Notes: generated by a model not told the origin, from the sequence alone. 64,000 bases of DNA from Staphylococcus sp. NRL 16/872 (GCF_022815905.2 NZ_CP119327.1:310001-374000), one strand, 5' to 3'. Positions 45,026-54,692 are shown, numbered from the stretch's first letter. Numbers and translations: made by a program.

Positions 45026-46408
45026 ATGGAAATGAAACAACAACAATTCACTGGAAATAATAAACTTTTATTAGGTATTGTGCTCGGAGTAATTACATTT
45101 TGGCTATTTGCACAATCATTACTCAATTTAGTACCAACGATACAGCATTCATTTTCAAGTAATATTGGTACAACTAGTATTGCGATAAGTATTACGGCAT
45201 TATTTAGTGGTATGTTTGTCGTTGGTGCAGGTAGCTTCGCCGATAAATTAGGTCGTGTAAGAATGACTTACATTGGATTAATATTGAGTATTATTGGCTC
45301 ATTATTAATCATAGCAACACCATTTACTTCAATGTTAATTCTAGGACGTATTATTCAAGGACTATCAGCAGCAGCTATTATGCCATCTACCTTAGCGATT
45401 ATTAAAACGTATTATCATGGTTCAGAGCGTCAACGTGCATTAAGTTTCTGGTCCATTGGCTCATGGGGCGGTTCAGGGTTTGCTTCTCTATTCGGAGGTA
45501 TGATTGAAACAGCAATTGGTTGGCGTTGGATCTATATTATCTCTATAATTGTTGCTATTCTGGCAATCTTATTAATTAAAGGAACACCTGAAACGAAAGC
45601 TAACCAAACAAGTAGTACTAGATTTGATTTTATAGGTCTAACATTGTTTGTCATTATGATGCTAAGTATCAATATAGTAATTACGCAAAGTGCAAAATTA
45701 GGTTTATTCTCACCTATAATTTTAGCTTTAATTGCAACATTTATTATTTCAACTATTATCTTTGTGCGTGTTGAAATGAAGATGCATCATCCATTAATAG
45801 ATTTTAAATTATTTAAGAATAAAGCCTATACGAGCGCTACGCTTTCAAATTTTATGTTAAACGGGGTCGCTGGTACATTAATCGTTGCTAATACTTTCGT
45901 ACAGCAAGGTTTAGGTTTCTCAACATTTCAAACTGGTTTACTTTCAATTACGTATTTAATTACAGTGTTATTGATGATTCGTGTTGGTGAAAAGGTACTG
46001 CAAAAAGTTGGTGCAAGAAAACCAATGTTATTAGGTACTGCACTTAATATGGTGGGGATTTTACTAATATCATTTACATTCCTATCACCTCAAATGTATG
46101 TTGTCGTGTGTGTTATTGGTTTCTTATTATACGGATTAGGGCTAGGCTTCTATGCGACACCATCTACAGATACGGCCATTTCAAATTCTCCTGAAGATAA
46201 AGTAGGTGTGGCGTCAGGTATTTATAAAATGGCATCTTCACTTGGTGGCGCCTTTGGTATCGCACTTTCAGGTACTATATATGGTATAGGTACTGCAATG
46301 GTTAATATTAATTTTGGTGCAATGTTGGGATTATGGTTGAACATCTTAATGGCATTCATTTCATTTACTGTCATACTTATAGGTGTTCCTAAACAGCATT
46401 CTAAATAA
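45026..46408 (+). CDS. MFS transporter (drug:H+ antiporter type)
   Basis: 460 residues. About 12-14 membrane helices. Family marks: ALFSGMFVVGAGSFADKLGRVR (motif A), LGRIIQGLSAAAIMPSTLAI (motif B/D1 area), FWSIGSWGGSGFASLFGGMI (motif C-like, antiporter), and a second-half GLGLGFYATPSTDTAISNSP. It resembles EmrB/QacA-type exporters. Between two M20 amidohydrolases it may import their amide substrate or export a product; the pattern of motifs favours export. Terminator at 46432. Confidence 0.86.
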   Translation: MEMKQQQFTGNNKLLLGIVLGVITFWLFAQSLLNLVPTIQHSFSSNIGTTSIAISITALFSGMFVVGAGSFADKLGRVRMTYIGLILSIIGSLLIIATPFTSMLILGRIIQGLSAAAIMPSTLAIIKTYYHGSERQRALSFWSIGSWGGSGFASLFGGMIETAIGWRWIYIISIIVAILAILLIKGTPETKANQTSSTRFDFIGLTLFVIMMLSINIVITQSAKLGLFSPIILALIATFIISTIIFVRVEMKMHHPLIDFKLFKNKAYTSATLSNFMLNGVAGTLIVANTFVQQGLGFSTFQTGLLSITYLITVLLMIRVGEKVLQKVGARKPMLLGTALNMVGILLISFTFLSPQMYVVVCVIGFLLYGLGLGFYATPSTDTAISNSPEDKVGVASGIYKMASSLGGAFGIALSGTIYGIGTAMVNINFGAMLGLWLNILMAFISFTVILIGVPKQHSK

Positions 46409-46431
46409 TATATCGCTTTTTAACTTAATCA

Positions 46432-46476
46432 AAGCGTGTGCAAAGTCTCTTGAGGACTTGCATACGCTTCTTTTTT
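46432..46476 (+). terminator. Terminator after the MFS gene
   Basis: AAGCGTGTGCAAAGTC pairs with GACTTGCATACGCTT (one bulge, one G-U), followed by TTTTTT. Confidence 0.88.
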
Positions 46477-46608
46477 AAGAAAAAGTGAATACAATATAGT
46501 AAGGTAACATTAAAAATTATTTAAGTAATATGAAACCGTGACACAACATTGTAAAAAGAGAAAAGCATATAATGAAGAAAAAGGATGCGAAAAAGGAGTG
46601 GAGAAAAG

Positions 46609-47787
46609 ATGACTCAAGATTTAGTGAAACGTTTACAAGATAAAGAAGAACGTATGATTGAAATTCGTCGTCATTTACATGAACATCCAGAACTTTCATT
46701 TAAAGAAACAGAAACCCCTAAATATATTGCTGATTTTTATAAAGATAAAGATTGTAAAGTTGAAACCAATGTTGGTGAAAATGGCGTGAAAGTAACTATC
46801 GATAGTGGTGAAGCAGGTAAAACAATCGCTATTCGTGCTGATTTCGATGCATTGCCTATTCAAGAAGATACAGGCTTATCTTTCGCATCGAAAAATGATG
46901 GCGTGATGCATGCATGTGGTCATGATGCGCATACTGCGTACATGCTTGTTTTGGCAGAAACACTGATTGAAATGAAAGATCAATTTAAAGGTAAAGTTAT
47001 TGTCATTCATCAGCCAGCAGAAGAAATGCCTCCTGGTGGCGCAAAAGGCATGATTGAAGATGGCGTTTTAGATAGCGTTGATCATGTGCTTGGTACGCAT
47101 GTCATGACAAATATGGAACCTGGTAAAGTGTATTATCGTCCAGAGAATGTCCAAACCGGCCGTTCATATTTCAAATTAACGGTTCAAGGAGAAGGTGGAC
47201 ATGGCTCATCACCTCATACAGCGAACGATGCAATTGTAGCGGGGGCTAACTTTGTAACTACCGCTCAAACTGTTGTATCACGTCGACTTAATCCTTTTGA
47301 AACTGGCGTAGTAACGATTGGTTCTTTTGATGGAAAAGGACAATTCAATGTAATTAAAGATAAAATTGTACTTGAAGGCGATGTGCTTGCACTTACAGAT
47401 GCTACGCGTGACCGTATTGAAGAAGAGTTGAACCGTTTAGTTAAAGGACTTGAGGCAACGTTTGGTGTTAAGTGCGACTTTGAATTTAGTAAAGACTATC
47501 CGGCATTGTACAATGATCCAGATTTTACTGAGTATGTAGCGAAAACAATTGAAAATGCAGATCTAGCAGATGTTAAAGGTGTCGAAGAATGTGAAGCACA
47601 ACCTCCATCTGAAGATTTTGCATTTTATGCGAAAGCACTTCCAAGTACATTTATCTACTCAGGTGCAGCGCCACAAGATGAGAAAGCGTACCCACATCAT
47701 CACCCTAAATTTAAAATTGATGAATCATCTATGCTTGTTGCAGCAGAAGCGGTAGGCGCAGTCGTTTTAGATTACTTAAATTCATAG
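46609..47787 (+). CDS. M20-family aminoacylase/amidohydrolase (copy 2)
   Basis: About 392 residues from ATG 46609 (AAAAGGAGTGGAG upstream). Aligned by eye with copy 1 it is the same protein with scattered substitutions: RRHLHEHPELSFKE, AIRADFDALPIQEDTGLSFA, HACGHDAHTAYML, HQPAEEMPPGGAKGM, YPHHHPKFKID. All metal ligands are kept, so both should be active. It has its own promoter region behind the MFS terminator, thus different regulation from copy 1 is possible. No terminator is obvious in the 120 bases after it. Confidence 0.88.
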   Translation: MTQDLVKRLQDKEERMIEIRRHLHEHPELSFKETETPKYIADFYKDKDCKVETNVGENGVKVTIDSGEAGKTIAIRADFDALPIQEDTGLSFASKNDGVMHACGHDAHTAYMLVLAETLIEMKDQFKGKVIVIHQPAEEMPPGGAKGMIEDGVLDSVDHVLGTHVMTNMEPGKVYYRPENVQTGRSYFKLTVQGEGGHGSSPHTANDAIVAGANFVTTAQTVVSRRLNPFETGVVTIGSFDGKGQFNVIKDKIVLEGDVLALTDATRDRIEEELNRLVKGLEATFGVKCDFEFSKDYPALYNDPDFTEYVAKTIENADLADVKGVEECEAQPPSEDFAFYAKALPSTFIYSGAAPQDEKAYPHHHPKFKIDESSMLVAAEAVGAVVLDYLNS

Positions 47788-47911
47788 TAAAGTATCGATT
47801 GAAACAATTTTTTAATCTACAATTTGGGTTAAACTGTCACCCTTACACCACTAGTTTTAAAGATATTGTTCATGATAATATAAGTTTATATAGAAATACT
47901 GGGGTGAGATG

Positions 47912-48127
47912 ATGAGTTTTTACGATTTTATGCAAGGATTTGTAGACGACCAGACCCCGTTAGGTGAACTTGCTCATTGGATAAATGAAGATCAGTCATT
48001 TCCAAAGCATGAACGTCTATCAGATAATATATTAAATTATTTTATAAACTTTCCTACTTCAGATAATGAATTTTTAGAAATTGTAAAACGTTCAATTTCT
48101 CTATATGAACAACAAGGACGAAATTAG
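47912..48127 (+). CDS. YozE-like (UPF0346) small protein
   Basis: 71-72 residues; ATG codons at 47909 and 47912 are adjacent after GGGGTGAG. SFYDFMQGFVDDQTPLGELAHW, FPKHERLSDNILNYF and a helical end match the YozE SAM-like fold family of firmicutes, whose biochemical role is not known. It precedes the heme monooxygenase-like gene by 36 bases and may be co-transcribed. Confidence 0.82.
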   Translation: MSFYDFMQGFVDDQTPLGELAHWINEDQSFPKHERLSDNILNYFINFPTSDNEFLEIVKRSISLYEQQGRN

Positions 48128-48163
48128 GCATAATACTAGTATAGAAATGAAGGAATAACAGAG

Positions 48164-48637
48164 ATGATTTTAGAAGACAGTTATAAAACTTATGTAATTG
48201 AAGAAATAGATAATCAATTAATGACAATTGAGAAAAATAATGATATCCAAAACTATAGTATTTTAGAAAAAATTAATGATTTATCCAATGACTCATTTTG
48301 TGTATTAAATCATTTATTCGTCAATGATGGTATGGAAGAAGCATTTGAAAAGAAATTTTTAGAGCGACCTAAGTACTTGCAAGATGAACCAGGATTTAAA
48401 GCATTACGTTTTTTACGTCCTAATGTTGCACATCGTCATTACATTATTTTGACATTATGGGAAGATCGCCAAGCATTCTATGACTGGCAAAACTCTACTG
48501 CTTATAATAAAACGCATGAAAAACGTGGCACTAGAGAAGGGGTAGACCACGATATAGTGAATCGAGATTTGTCTTATAATGTGCGTATTGAATTGGCAGG
48601 GTTGGAAACGGCAATAGATGTAAGTAATATATTTTAA
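48164..48637 (+). CDS. Antibiotic-biosynthesis-monooxygenase domain protein, HmoB/IsdG-like heme-degrading type
   Basis: 157 residues. An N-terminal extension of about 45 residues is followed by an ABM ferredoxin-like domain, the architecture of B. subtilis HmoB and staphylococcal TRAP-like proteins. The three residues required by IsdG-type heme oxygenases are in place: Asn49 (VLNHLFV), Trp108 (AFYDWQNS) and His118 (KTHEKR), with the same ten-residue Trp-His spacing as IsdG. Heme degradation is therefore likely, though binding is unproven. GAAGGAATAACAGAG precedes ATG. A terminator lies at 48645. Confidence 0.78.
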   Translation: MILEDSYKTYVIEEIDNQLMTIEKNNDIQNYSILEKINDLSNDSFCVLNHLFVNDGMEEAFEKKFLERPKYLQDEPGFKALRFLRPNVAHRHYIILTLWEDRQAFYDWQNSTAYNKTHEKRGTREGVDHDIVNRDLSYNVRIELAGLETAIDVSNIF

Positions 48638-48644
48638 CACGATA

Positions 48645-48697
48645 AGATTAAGTTTCTTAAAACCTATCATTATTGGGGTTGGAAACTTAATCTTTTT
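48645..48697 (+). terminator. Terminator after the heme monooxygenase-like gene
   Basis: AGATTAAGTTTC pairs with GAAACTTAATCT around a 25-base loop and T5 follows. Confidence 0.8.
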
Positions 48698-48806
48698 AAT
48701 TTATAAAGACGGGACTATTTAAAATCATTACCATAAGTGGTATATTTTAATGCGTTAAAGAATTTGAAAAGAGAGAGAAAGAATGAGAAGGGAAAGGAAG
48801 TTTAAT

Positions 48807-50399
48807 ATGAAGAATTCAAACTTACTTGCACCGGAAACGTATAACATTGTTTCTGAAATTGAGAAACACGCTTCAGATGCAACTAAAAAAGCACTGATTT
48901 ATGAAAATGGACACGATGAACCTATCACCGTTACATATTCTGAATTAATCAATAATGCCAATAAAGTAGGCCATGTATTTTTAAATCATGGGTTAAAAAA
49001 GGGCGATAAAGTATTAATTATGATGCCACGTTCAATTATGACGTATGAACTTTACATCGCAGCTTTAAAATTGGGCATTGCGATTATTCCAAGTTCTGAA
49101 ATGTTAAGAACGAAAGATTTACAATATCGTATTACACACGGGGAAATTAATGCTGTAATTGCTAAGGCAGATTTCGTCAAAGAATTTAAAAATATTAAAG
49201 AATATGATAATTTAACTAAATTTATTGTAGACGGACAAGAAACGGATTGGATTAGTATTGAAGATGAAAAAGAAGGCCAAAGTACGTCATTAGATATGGC
49301 TGACACGACTAGAGATGACATTGCTATATTATCGTACACTTCTGGTACGACTGGTAATCCAAAAGCGGTAACACATTCTCATGGTTGGGGTTACGCGCAT
49401 ATGAAAATGGCGCCAGAACATTGGCTATGTATTAAAGAAGACGACTTAGTATGGGCAACTGCAGCACCAGGTTGGCAAAAATGGGTATGGAGTCCTTTCT
49501 TATCTATTATGGGTTCAGGTGCTACTGCTTTCGTTTATAATGGAAAGTTCAATCCATCTCGTTACTTAGAATTATTACAAAATTTTAAAATTAATGTGTT
49601 ATGCTGTACGCCAACAGAATATCGTATGATGGCGAAGTTAAATAATTTACAAGATTATAATATAGAACATTTACATAGTGCTGTGTCAGCTGGCGAACCT
49701 TTAAATCGTGAAGTCGTAGAACAATTCCGTAAAAACTTTAACTTAACGGTACGTGATGGTTACGGTCAAACGGAAAGTACGTTACTTATTGGTTTCTTAA
49801 AAGATACTGACCCACGTCCAGGCTCAATGGGGAAAGAAATTCCAGGAAGTCACGTGACTGTAGTAGATGACGATGGTAATAAAGTGGATACTAATGTGAA
49901 AGGTAATATTGCATTGCCACTAGATTTCCCAGGACTTTTCAAAGGATATTATAAAGATGAAGAACGTACCAAAGCAGCACAAGCTGGAGACTACTATATT
50001 ACAGGGGATTTAGCTCGTATTGATGAGGATGGTTATTTCTGGTTTGAGGGTCGTCGTGACGATATCATCATTAGTTCAGGCTATACCATTGGACCGTTTG
50101 AGGTAGAAGATGCATTAACAAATCATCCTGCTGTCAAAGAATGTGCTGTTGTGGCAAGTCCTCATGCTATTCGCGGTAATATTGTAAAAGCATTTATTAT
50201 TTTACAAGATGGTTATACTGGCGATGATGCGTTAGTGAAAGAATTACAAACGTTTGCGAAACAAGAAGTAGCACCTTATAAATATCCACGTGCTATTGAG
50301 TTTGTGGAAGATTTACCAAAGACAAATTCAGGTAAGATTCGTCGTGTAGAATTACGTGATGCAGAAGTTGAGAAATATCGCGCAGAACATGGTGAATAG
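48807..50399 (+). CDS. mbcS: Acyl-CoA synthetase (MbcS-type, branched/short carboxylic acids)
   Basis: About 530 residues from ATG 48807, behind GGGAAAGGAAG; the longer frame at 48783 lacks a ribosome site. ANL-superfamily adenylate-forming enzyme: P-loop-like SYTSGTTGNPKAVTHSHGW, YGQTESTLLIGF, YYITGDLARIDEDGYFWFEGR, hinge DDIIISSGYTIGPFEVEDAL and the catalytic Lys in PKTNSGKIRR. In S. aureus the homologue beside betA/betB, mqo and fda is MbcS, which activates branched carboxylic acids such as 2-methylbutyrate for fatty-acid synthesis. Same neighbourhood here. Medium-chain acyl-CoA synthetase is the alternative. Confidence 0.82.
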   Translation: MKNSNLLAPETYNIVSEIEKHASDATKKALIYENGHDEPITVTYSELINNANKVGHVFLNHGLKKGDKVLIMMPRSIMTYELYIAALKLGIAIIPSSEMLRTKDLQYRITHGEINAVIAKADFVKEFKNIKEYDNLTKFIVDGQETDWISIEDEKEGQSTSLDMADTTRDDIAILSYTSGTTGNPKAVTHSHGWGYAHMKMAPEHWLCIKEDDLVWATAAPGWQKWVWSPFLSIMGSGATAFVYNGKFNPSRYLELLQNFKINVLCCTPTEYRMMAKLNNLQDYNIEHLHSAVSAGEPLNREVVEQFRKNFNLTVRDGYGQTESTLLIGFLKDTDPRPGSMGKEIPGSHVTVVDDDGNKVDTNVKGNIALPLDFPGLFKGYYKDEERTKAAQAGDYYITGDLARIDEDGYFWFEGRRDDIIISSGYTIGPFEVEDALTNHPAVKECAVVASPHAIRGNIVKAFIILQDGYTGDDALVKELQTFAKQEVAPYKYPRAIEFVEDLPKTNSGKIRRVELRDAEVEKYRAEHGE

Positions 50400-50417
50400 A
50401 TCAGTTTAGCCTTTTTT

Positions 50418-50890
50418 TAAAAGTAGTTCTTAGATAGATATTTACTCGTTTAAGTTGTTTCGCGTTCCAGGGGGTGCTGTCTCTAAAGCAGCTCTTAGAT
50501 GGATGGCACTCATTTTGTTGCGACGCTTTCTTGCGGGAAAGACTCAAGCCTGTAGTCATGTAAAGACATTCTTAGATAGATGTTCACTCACTTTAGTTGA
50601 GATGCTTGCCTAGGGGGGCTGGGTCGAGTCGCGATCTTGTAAAGTAGTTCTTTGATTTTAATCATTAGAACTACTTACTTAAGTGTGTAAACACTTAAGT
50701 TCCTCCCCCAGCTTGCTTTGTTTGTAGACTTTCTATGCAAAAGTCTCTTTGCTGGGGCCCCGCACTCAACTACGTTTCGTTATCTATCTTAGAACGCCTT
50801 ACACAAGTGCATTCGCACTTGTGTTCAATATAAAGATCGCCAAGAGTCGCGCAACGTCATTCGTAGTTCATCTTAGAATTACTTACTTAA
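50418..50890. repeat. Mosaic intergenic repeat region (several MITE-like ends and a GGGGCCCC-type repeat)
   Basis: No ORF. It contains several copies of the MITE-like end TTCTTAGATAGAT with its inverse ATCTATCTTAGAACGCCTT (right end near 50778), a copy of AAGACTCAAGCCTGTAGTC, palindromes such as ACTTAAGTGTGTAAACACTTAAGT and ACACAAGTGCATTCGCACTTGTGT in part, and, at 50702-50763, the staphylococcal CCCCCAGCTTGC...GCTGGGGCCC repeat. It appears built by nested insertion of repeat units. Confidence 0.7.
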
Positions 50891-50968
50891 GGGTTTGAGC
50901 ATTTAAATTCATTAAAATTACTGCTCTATCAGTTATCAAACTTATAAAAATACTAAACTAAATTGACA

Positions 50969-51003
50969 AAACACTTCTATGAATAATCATAGGAGTGTTT
51001 TTA
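50969..51003 (+). terminator. Terminator upstream of ppdK region
   Basis: AAACACTTCTATGA pairs with TCATAGGAGTGTTT, followed by T's. It is the first clear terminator after mbcS, 570 bases downstream beyond the repeat mosaic. Confidence 0.8.
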
Positions 51004-51050
51004 ATTTTGAAAAATATAGTTTAGAATAAATTAATGTTAAGAAATAGTAT

Positions 51051-51128
51051 GACACAATTAAGCGCGAAATAACAGTTGAACGTTAAAAAATAAGTTTGTT
51101 CTTATATAGCATTAATTGTGTCTTTTTT
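51051..51128 (+). promoter_or_regulatory. Long-loop hairpin with T-run in the ppdK upstream region
   Basis: GACACAATTAA pairs with TTAATTGTGTC across a ~57-base loop, then T6. It could be a terminator, the end of a short transcript, or part of a ppdK attenuator. Between it and ppdK, TATGACATA occurs twice with a 24-base period (from 51178 and 51202), possibly an operator pair. Confidence 0.4.
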
Positions 51129-51232
51129 GTAAACCATTGCTGAATAATTGTAGTTTTATTTGTATTTTGATTAATTATATGACATACTCTAAATTGATTA
51201 GTATGACATAATAATTAATTGAGGTGACATAT

Positions 51233-53857
51233 ATGACTAAATATATATATGCTTTTGATGAAGGACAAAAATCGATGAAAGATTTACTTGGAGGTAAAGG
51301 TGCTAACCTTTCTGAAATGAAACGTTTAGGTTTACCCGTACCTGATGGTTTTACAATTACAACGGAAGCGTGTATTGAATATTTACGCCAAGGTCAATCA
51401 TTATCGACAGATGTTAAAACGCAATTGATTGATCATCTTGCGGCATTTTCAGAGAGAACAGGTAAATCATTCTCTTCAGATAGCAATTTATTATTAGTAT
51501 CTGTACGTAGTGGGGCGAAAATTTCAATGCCTGGTATGATGGATACGATTCTTAACTTAGGATTAAATGATGATAACGTGAAGAAATTAGCTGAGAAAAC
51601 AGGCGACGCACGTTTCGCATATGACTGTTACAGACGTTTATTACAAATGTTTGGTGAAGTTGTATATAACGTGCCTATGCAAGCATTTGATACATACTTT
51701 GAAGATTATAAACAACGTCATAACTTTGAGAATGATGCTGCAATTACTGCAGATGGTTTACAAGAAATTTGTGAACGTTTTAAAGAAATTTATGTTGAAG
51801 AAGTGTATAAACCTTTCCCACAAGAACCTTTAAAACAATTGGAAGAAGCTGTGGAAGCTGTATTTAAATCTTGGGATAACGACCGTGCACGTATCTACCG
51901 TGATTTAAATGACATTCCACACGATATCGGTACTGCCGTAAACATCCAAGAGATGGTCTTTGGTAATAGTGGAGACAATAGTGGTACTGGGGTAGCCTTC
52001 ACGCGTAATCCAGTAAGTGGTGAGAATAAATTATTTGGTGAATACTTATTAAATGCCCAAGGGGAAGATGTGGTAGCGGGTATTCGTACGCCTAAAGACA
52101 TTTCAACATTACATGACCAAATGCCAGAGGTGCATCAAGAATTCGTAGATGTGACGAAACAATTAGAAGAACATTATAAAGATATGCAAGATATCGAATT
52201 TACGATTGAAAATGGCAAATTATATTTATTACAAACACGTAATGGTAAACGCACAGCCCGTGCTGCGATTAAAATTGCTGTTGATTTAGTAGAAGAGGGC
52301 TTACTTACTAAAGAAGAAGCGGTAACGAAAGTAGAAGCGAAATCTATCGATCAGTTATTGCATCCTAATTTTGATGAAAAATCTTTAAAAAAAGCGACGG
52401 CTATTTCGAAAATGGGATTACCAGCAAGTCCAGGTGCAGCAACAGGACAAATTGTCTTCTCAGCTGAAGATGCTAAGGCACAAGCAGACGCAGGCAAGAA
52501 AGTCATCTTAATGCGTCCAGAAACATCACCAGAAGATATCGAAGGTATGGTGGCAAGTGAAGCGATTGTGACAACGCATGGTGGTATGACATCTCATGCA
52601 GCGGTGGTAGCACGTGGTATGGGTAAATGTTGTGTTACAGGATGTTCTAATTTAGAAATCAATACAGTAGCTAAGACGGTTTATTATGATGGTGGCGAAT
52701 TACATGAAGGCGATACGATTTCAGTCGACGGCGCTAACGGCGATATCTATCAAGGTGAAATCAAAACAGTAAGTGCAGAGCACAGTGAAGAATTTGCAAG
52801 CTTCATGAAATGGTCTGAAGACGTTGCACGCTTAGATGTGCGTATGAATGCTGAAACACCTCAAGACATTGGAGCAGGATACAACTTTAATGCGAAAGGT
52901 ATTGGTTTAGTGCGAACTGAGCATATGTTCTTTGGTGCTGAACGTCTTGTTGAAATGCGTCGCTTTATCCTATCATCTTCATACGAACAACGTGTAGAAG
53001 CATTGAATAATATTCGCAAATATCAAATTGAAGACTTTGAAGCGATATTTAAATTATCAGGAGAGCGTCCTACGATTGTGCGTTTACTTGATCCACCGTT
53101 ACATGAATTTTTACCAAATTCGGATGAAGATATTGAAAATGTAGCACAACAACTCGATATTTCTAAAGAAACATTGAATAAGCGTATCGTAGACTTGCAT
53201 GAAGTGAACCCAATGTTAGGTCATCGAGGCTGTCGTCTTGCTATCACATATCCAGAATTATATGAAATGCAAGTTGAAGCGATTATGGGTAGTGTCTTAA
53301 AACTTAAAAAAGAGGGTATAACATGTAAACCTGAAATCATGATTCCATTAGTATCAACAGTGGAAGAGTTTACAACATTAAAAGATAAACTTGTAAAAAC
53401 AATTGAGAAGTTGGAAGAAGAGAAAGGCGATAAAGTCGATTACTTAATCGGAACAATGATCGAAACACCACGTGCATGCTTAGTGGCAGATGAATTAGCT
53501 CAACATTGTGACTTCTTCAGTTTCGGTACGAACGATTTAACACAATTGACATATGGTTTCTCTAGAGATGATGCAGGTAAATTCATAAATGTGTATACTG
53601 AAAGTAATATATTGAAACTTGACCCATTCCAAACATTGGATAAAGACGGTGTTGGAAAATTAATCGAAATTGCAGTCGAACAAGCGAAGAAAGTAAATCC
53701 TGATATTAAAATTGGAGTGTGTGGTGAATTAGGTGGCGATGCGAAGTCGATTCGTCGCTTCAATCAATTGGCTATCGATTATGTATCATGTTCACCATTC
53801 CGTGTACCAGGTGCAATATTAGCGACAGCTCAGAGTCAAGTGGAGGAAAGCGAGTAA
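51233..53857 (+). CDS. ppdK: Pyruvate, phosphate dikinase
   Basis: About 874 residues; ATG 51233 lies five bases after GAGGTGA (GTG 51224 is inside that site). Interconverts pyruvate + ATP + Pi with PEP + AMP + PPi. N-terminal ATP-grasp part (LLGGKGANLSEMKRLGLPVP), swivelling phospho-His domain with TTHGGMTSHAAVVARGMGKCCV, and C-terminal PEP/pyruvate barrel with GIGLVRTEHMFF and GVCGELGGD. Full length. It allows PEP to be made from pyruvate for gluconeogenesis. Followed after four bases by its regulatory protein gene. Confidence 0.95.
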   Translation: MTKYIYAFDEGQKSMKDLLGGKGANLSEMKRLGLPVPDGFTITTEACIEYLRQGQSLSTDVKTQLIDHLAAFSERTGKSFSSDSNLLLVSVRSGAKISMPGMMDTILNLGLNDDNVKKLAEKTGDARFAYDCYRRLLQMFGEVVYNVPMQAFDTYFEDYKQRHNFENDAAITADGLQEICERFKEIYVEEVYKPFPQEPLKQLEEAVEAVFKSWDNDRARIYRDLNDIPHDIGTAVNIQEMVFGNSGDNSGTGVAFTRNPVSGENKLFGEYLLNAQGEDVVAGIRTPKDISTLHDQMPEVHQEFVDVTKQLEEHYKDMQDIEFTIENGKLYLLQTRNGKRTARAAIKIAVDLVEEGLLTKEEAVTKVEAKSIDQLLHPNFDEKSLKKATAISKMGLPASPGAATGQIVFSAEDAKAQADAGKKVILMRPETSPEDIEGMVASEAIVTTHGGMTSHAAVVARGMGKCCVTGCSNLEINTVAKTVYYDGGELHEGDTISVDGANGDIYQGEIKTVSAEHSEEFASFMKWSEDVARLDVRMNAETPQDIGAGYNFNAKGIGLVRTEHMFFGAERLVEMRRFILSSSYEQRVEALNNIRKYQIEDFEAIFKLSGERPTIVRLLDPPLHEFLPNSDEDIENVAQQLDISKETLNKRIVDLHEVNPMLGHRGCRLAITYPELYEMQVEAIMGSVLKLKKEGITCKPEIMIPLVSTVEEFTTLKDKLVKTIEKLEEEKGDKVDYLIGTMIETPRACLVADELAQHCDFFSFGTNDLTQLTYGFSRDDAGKFINVYTESNILKLDPFQTLDKDGVGKLIEIAVEQAKKVNPDIKIGVCGELGGDAKSIRRFNQLAIDYVSCSPFRVPGAILATAQSQVEESE

Positions 53858-53861
53858 TAAC

Positions 53862-54692
53862 GTGAACGAAACGCAATCTAATGAACAAATTTTAAAGTTA
53901 TTTATAGTATCTGATTCTATTGGTGAAACAGCACAACGTATGATTCATGCAACTTTAACGCAATTTCCAGATTTGACAGATGTCGAAATCAAGAAATTTC
54001 CTTATATTAAAGATGAAGAAGAGTTCTTAAATATTTTAAATTTAGCACACGACCAACATGCGATTGTTGCAACAACACTTGTAAGTGAATCTTTTAATAC
54101 ATTAGGTCATGAATTCGCACGTGAACATGAAATTCCATACGTCGATTACATGTCAGATTTAATTAGTATTATTGAAAAGGTTACTAAGCATGAACCGCTA
54201 ATGGAAAGTGGCGCTTTGCGTAAACTCAATGAAGAATATTTCAAACGTATTGAAGCCATTGAGTATTCAGTTAAATACGATGATGGTAAACATTTTACAG
54301 ATATAGGTGAAGCGGATGCGTTAATTGTGGGCGTATCTCGTACGTCTAAAACGCCATTAAGTATGTATTTAGCGAACAAAGGCTACAAGATTGCGAATAT
54401 TCCATTGGTTCCGGAAATTAGTATTCCAGACAACGTGTTTAAGCAAAAAGGACTGAAAGTATTTGGTTTAACAGCAAGTCCGCAGTACATTGCGAATATT
54501 CGTAAAAATCGTGCAGAAACATTAGGGTTATCCAGTGAATCAAGATATAACAATCTCGATCGTATTAAGAAAGAACTTGCGTATGCGGAAGAAGTATTTA
54601 AAAAGTTAAATGCAACTGTGATTAATACGGAATATAAATCTATTGAAGAATCAGCATTTTATATTGAAAAGTTCTTACAACCAAAACTATAA
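53862..54692 (+). CDS. Pyruvate, phosphate dikinase regulatory protein (bifunctional Ser/Thr kinase/phosphorylase, DUF299)
   Basis: 276 residues from GTG 53862, with GTGGAGGAAAG inside the end of ppdK. DUF299 marks: LFIVSDSIGETAQRMIHATL, FPYIKDEEEF, VDYMSDLIS, and the P-loop-like VGVSRTSKTPLSMYLANKGYK, then NIPLVPEI. These proteins switch PPDK or PEP synthase off and on by ADP-dependent phosphorylation of a Thr next to the catalytic His and by Pi-dependent removal. Coupling to ppdK makes PPDK the obvious target. Confidence 0.94.
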   Translation: MNETQSNEQILKLFIVSDSIGETAQRMIHATLTQFPDLTDVEIKKFPYIKDEEEFLNILNLAHDQHAIVATTLVSESFNTLGHEFAREHEIPYVDYMSDLISIIEKVTKHEPLMESGALRKLNEEYFKRIEAIEYSVKYDDGKHFTDIGEADALIVGVSRTSKTPLSMYLANKGYKIANIPLVPEISIPDNVFKQKGLKVFGLTASPQYIANIRKNRAETLGLSSESRYNNLDRIKKELAYAEEVFKKLNATVINTEYKSIEESAFYIEKFLQPKL

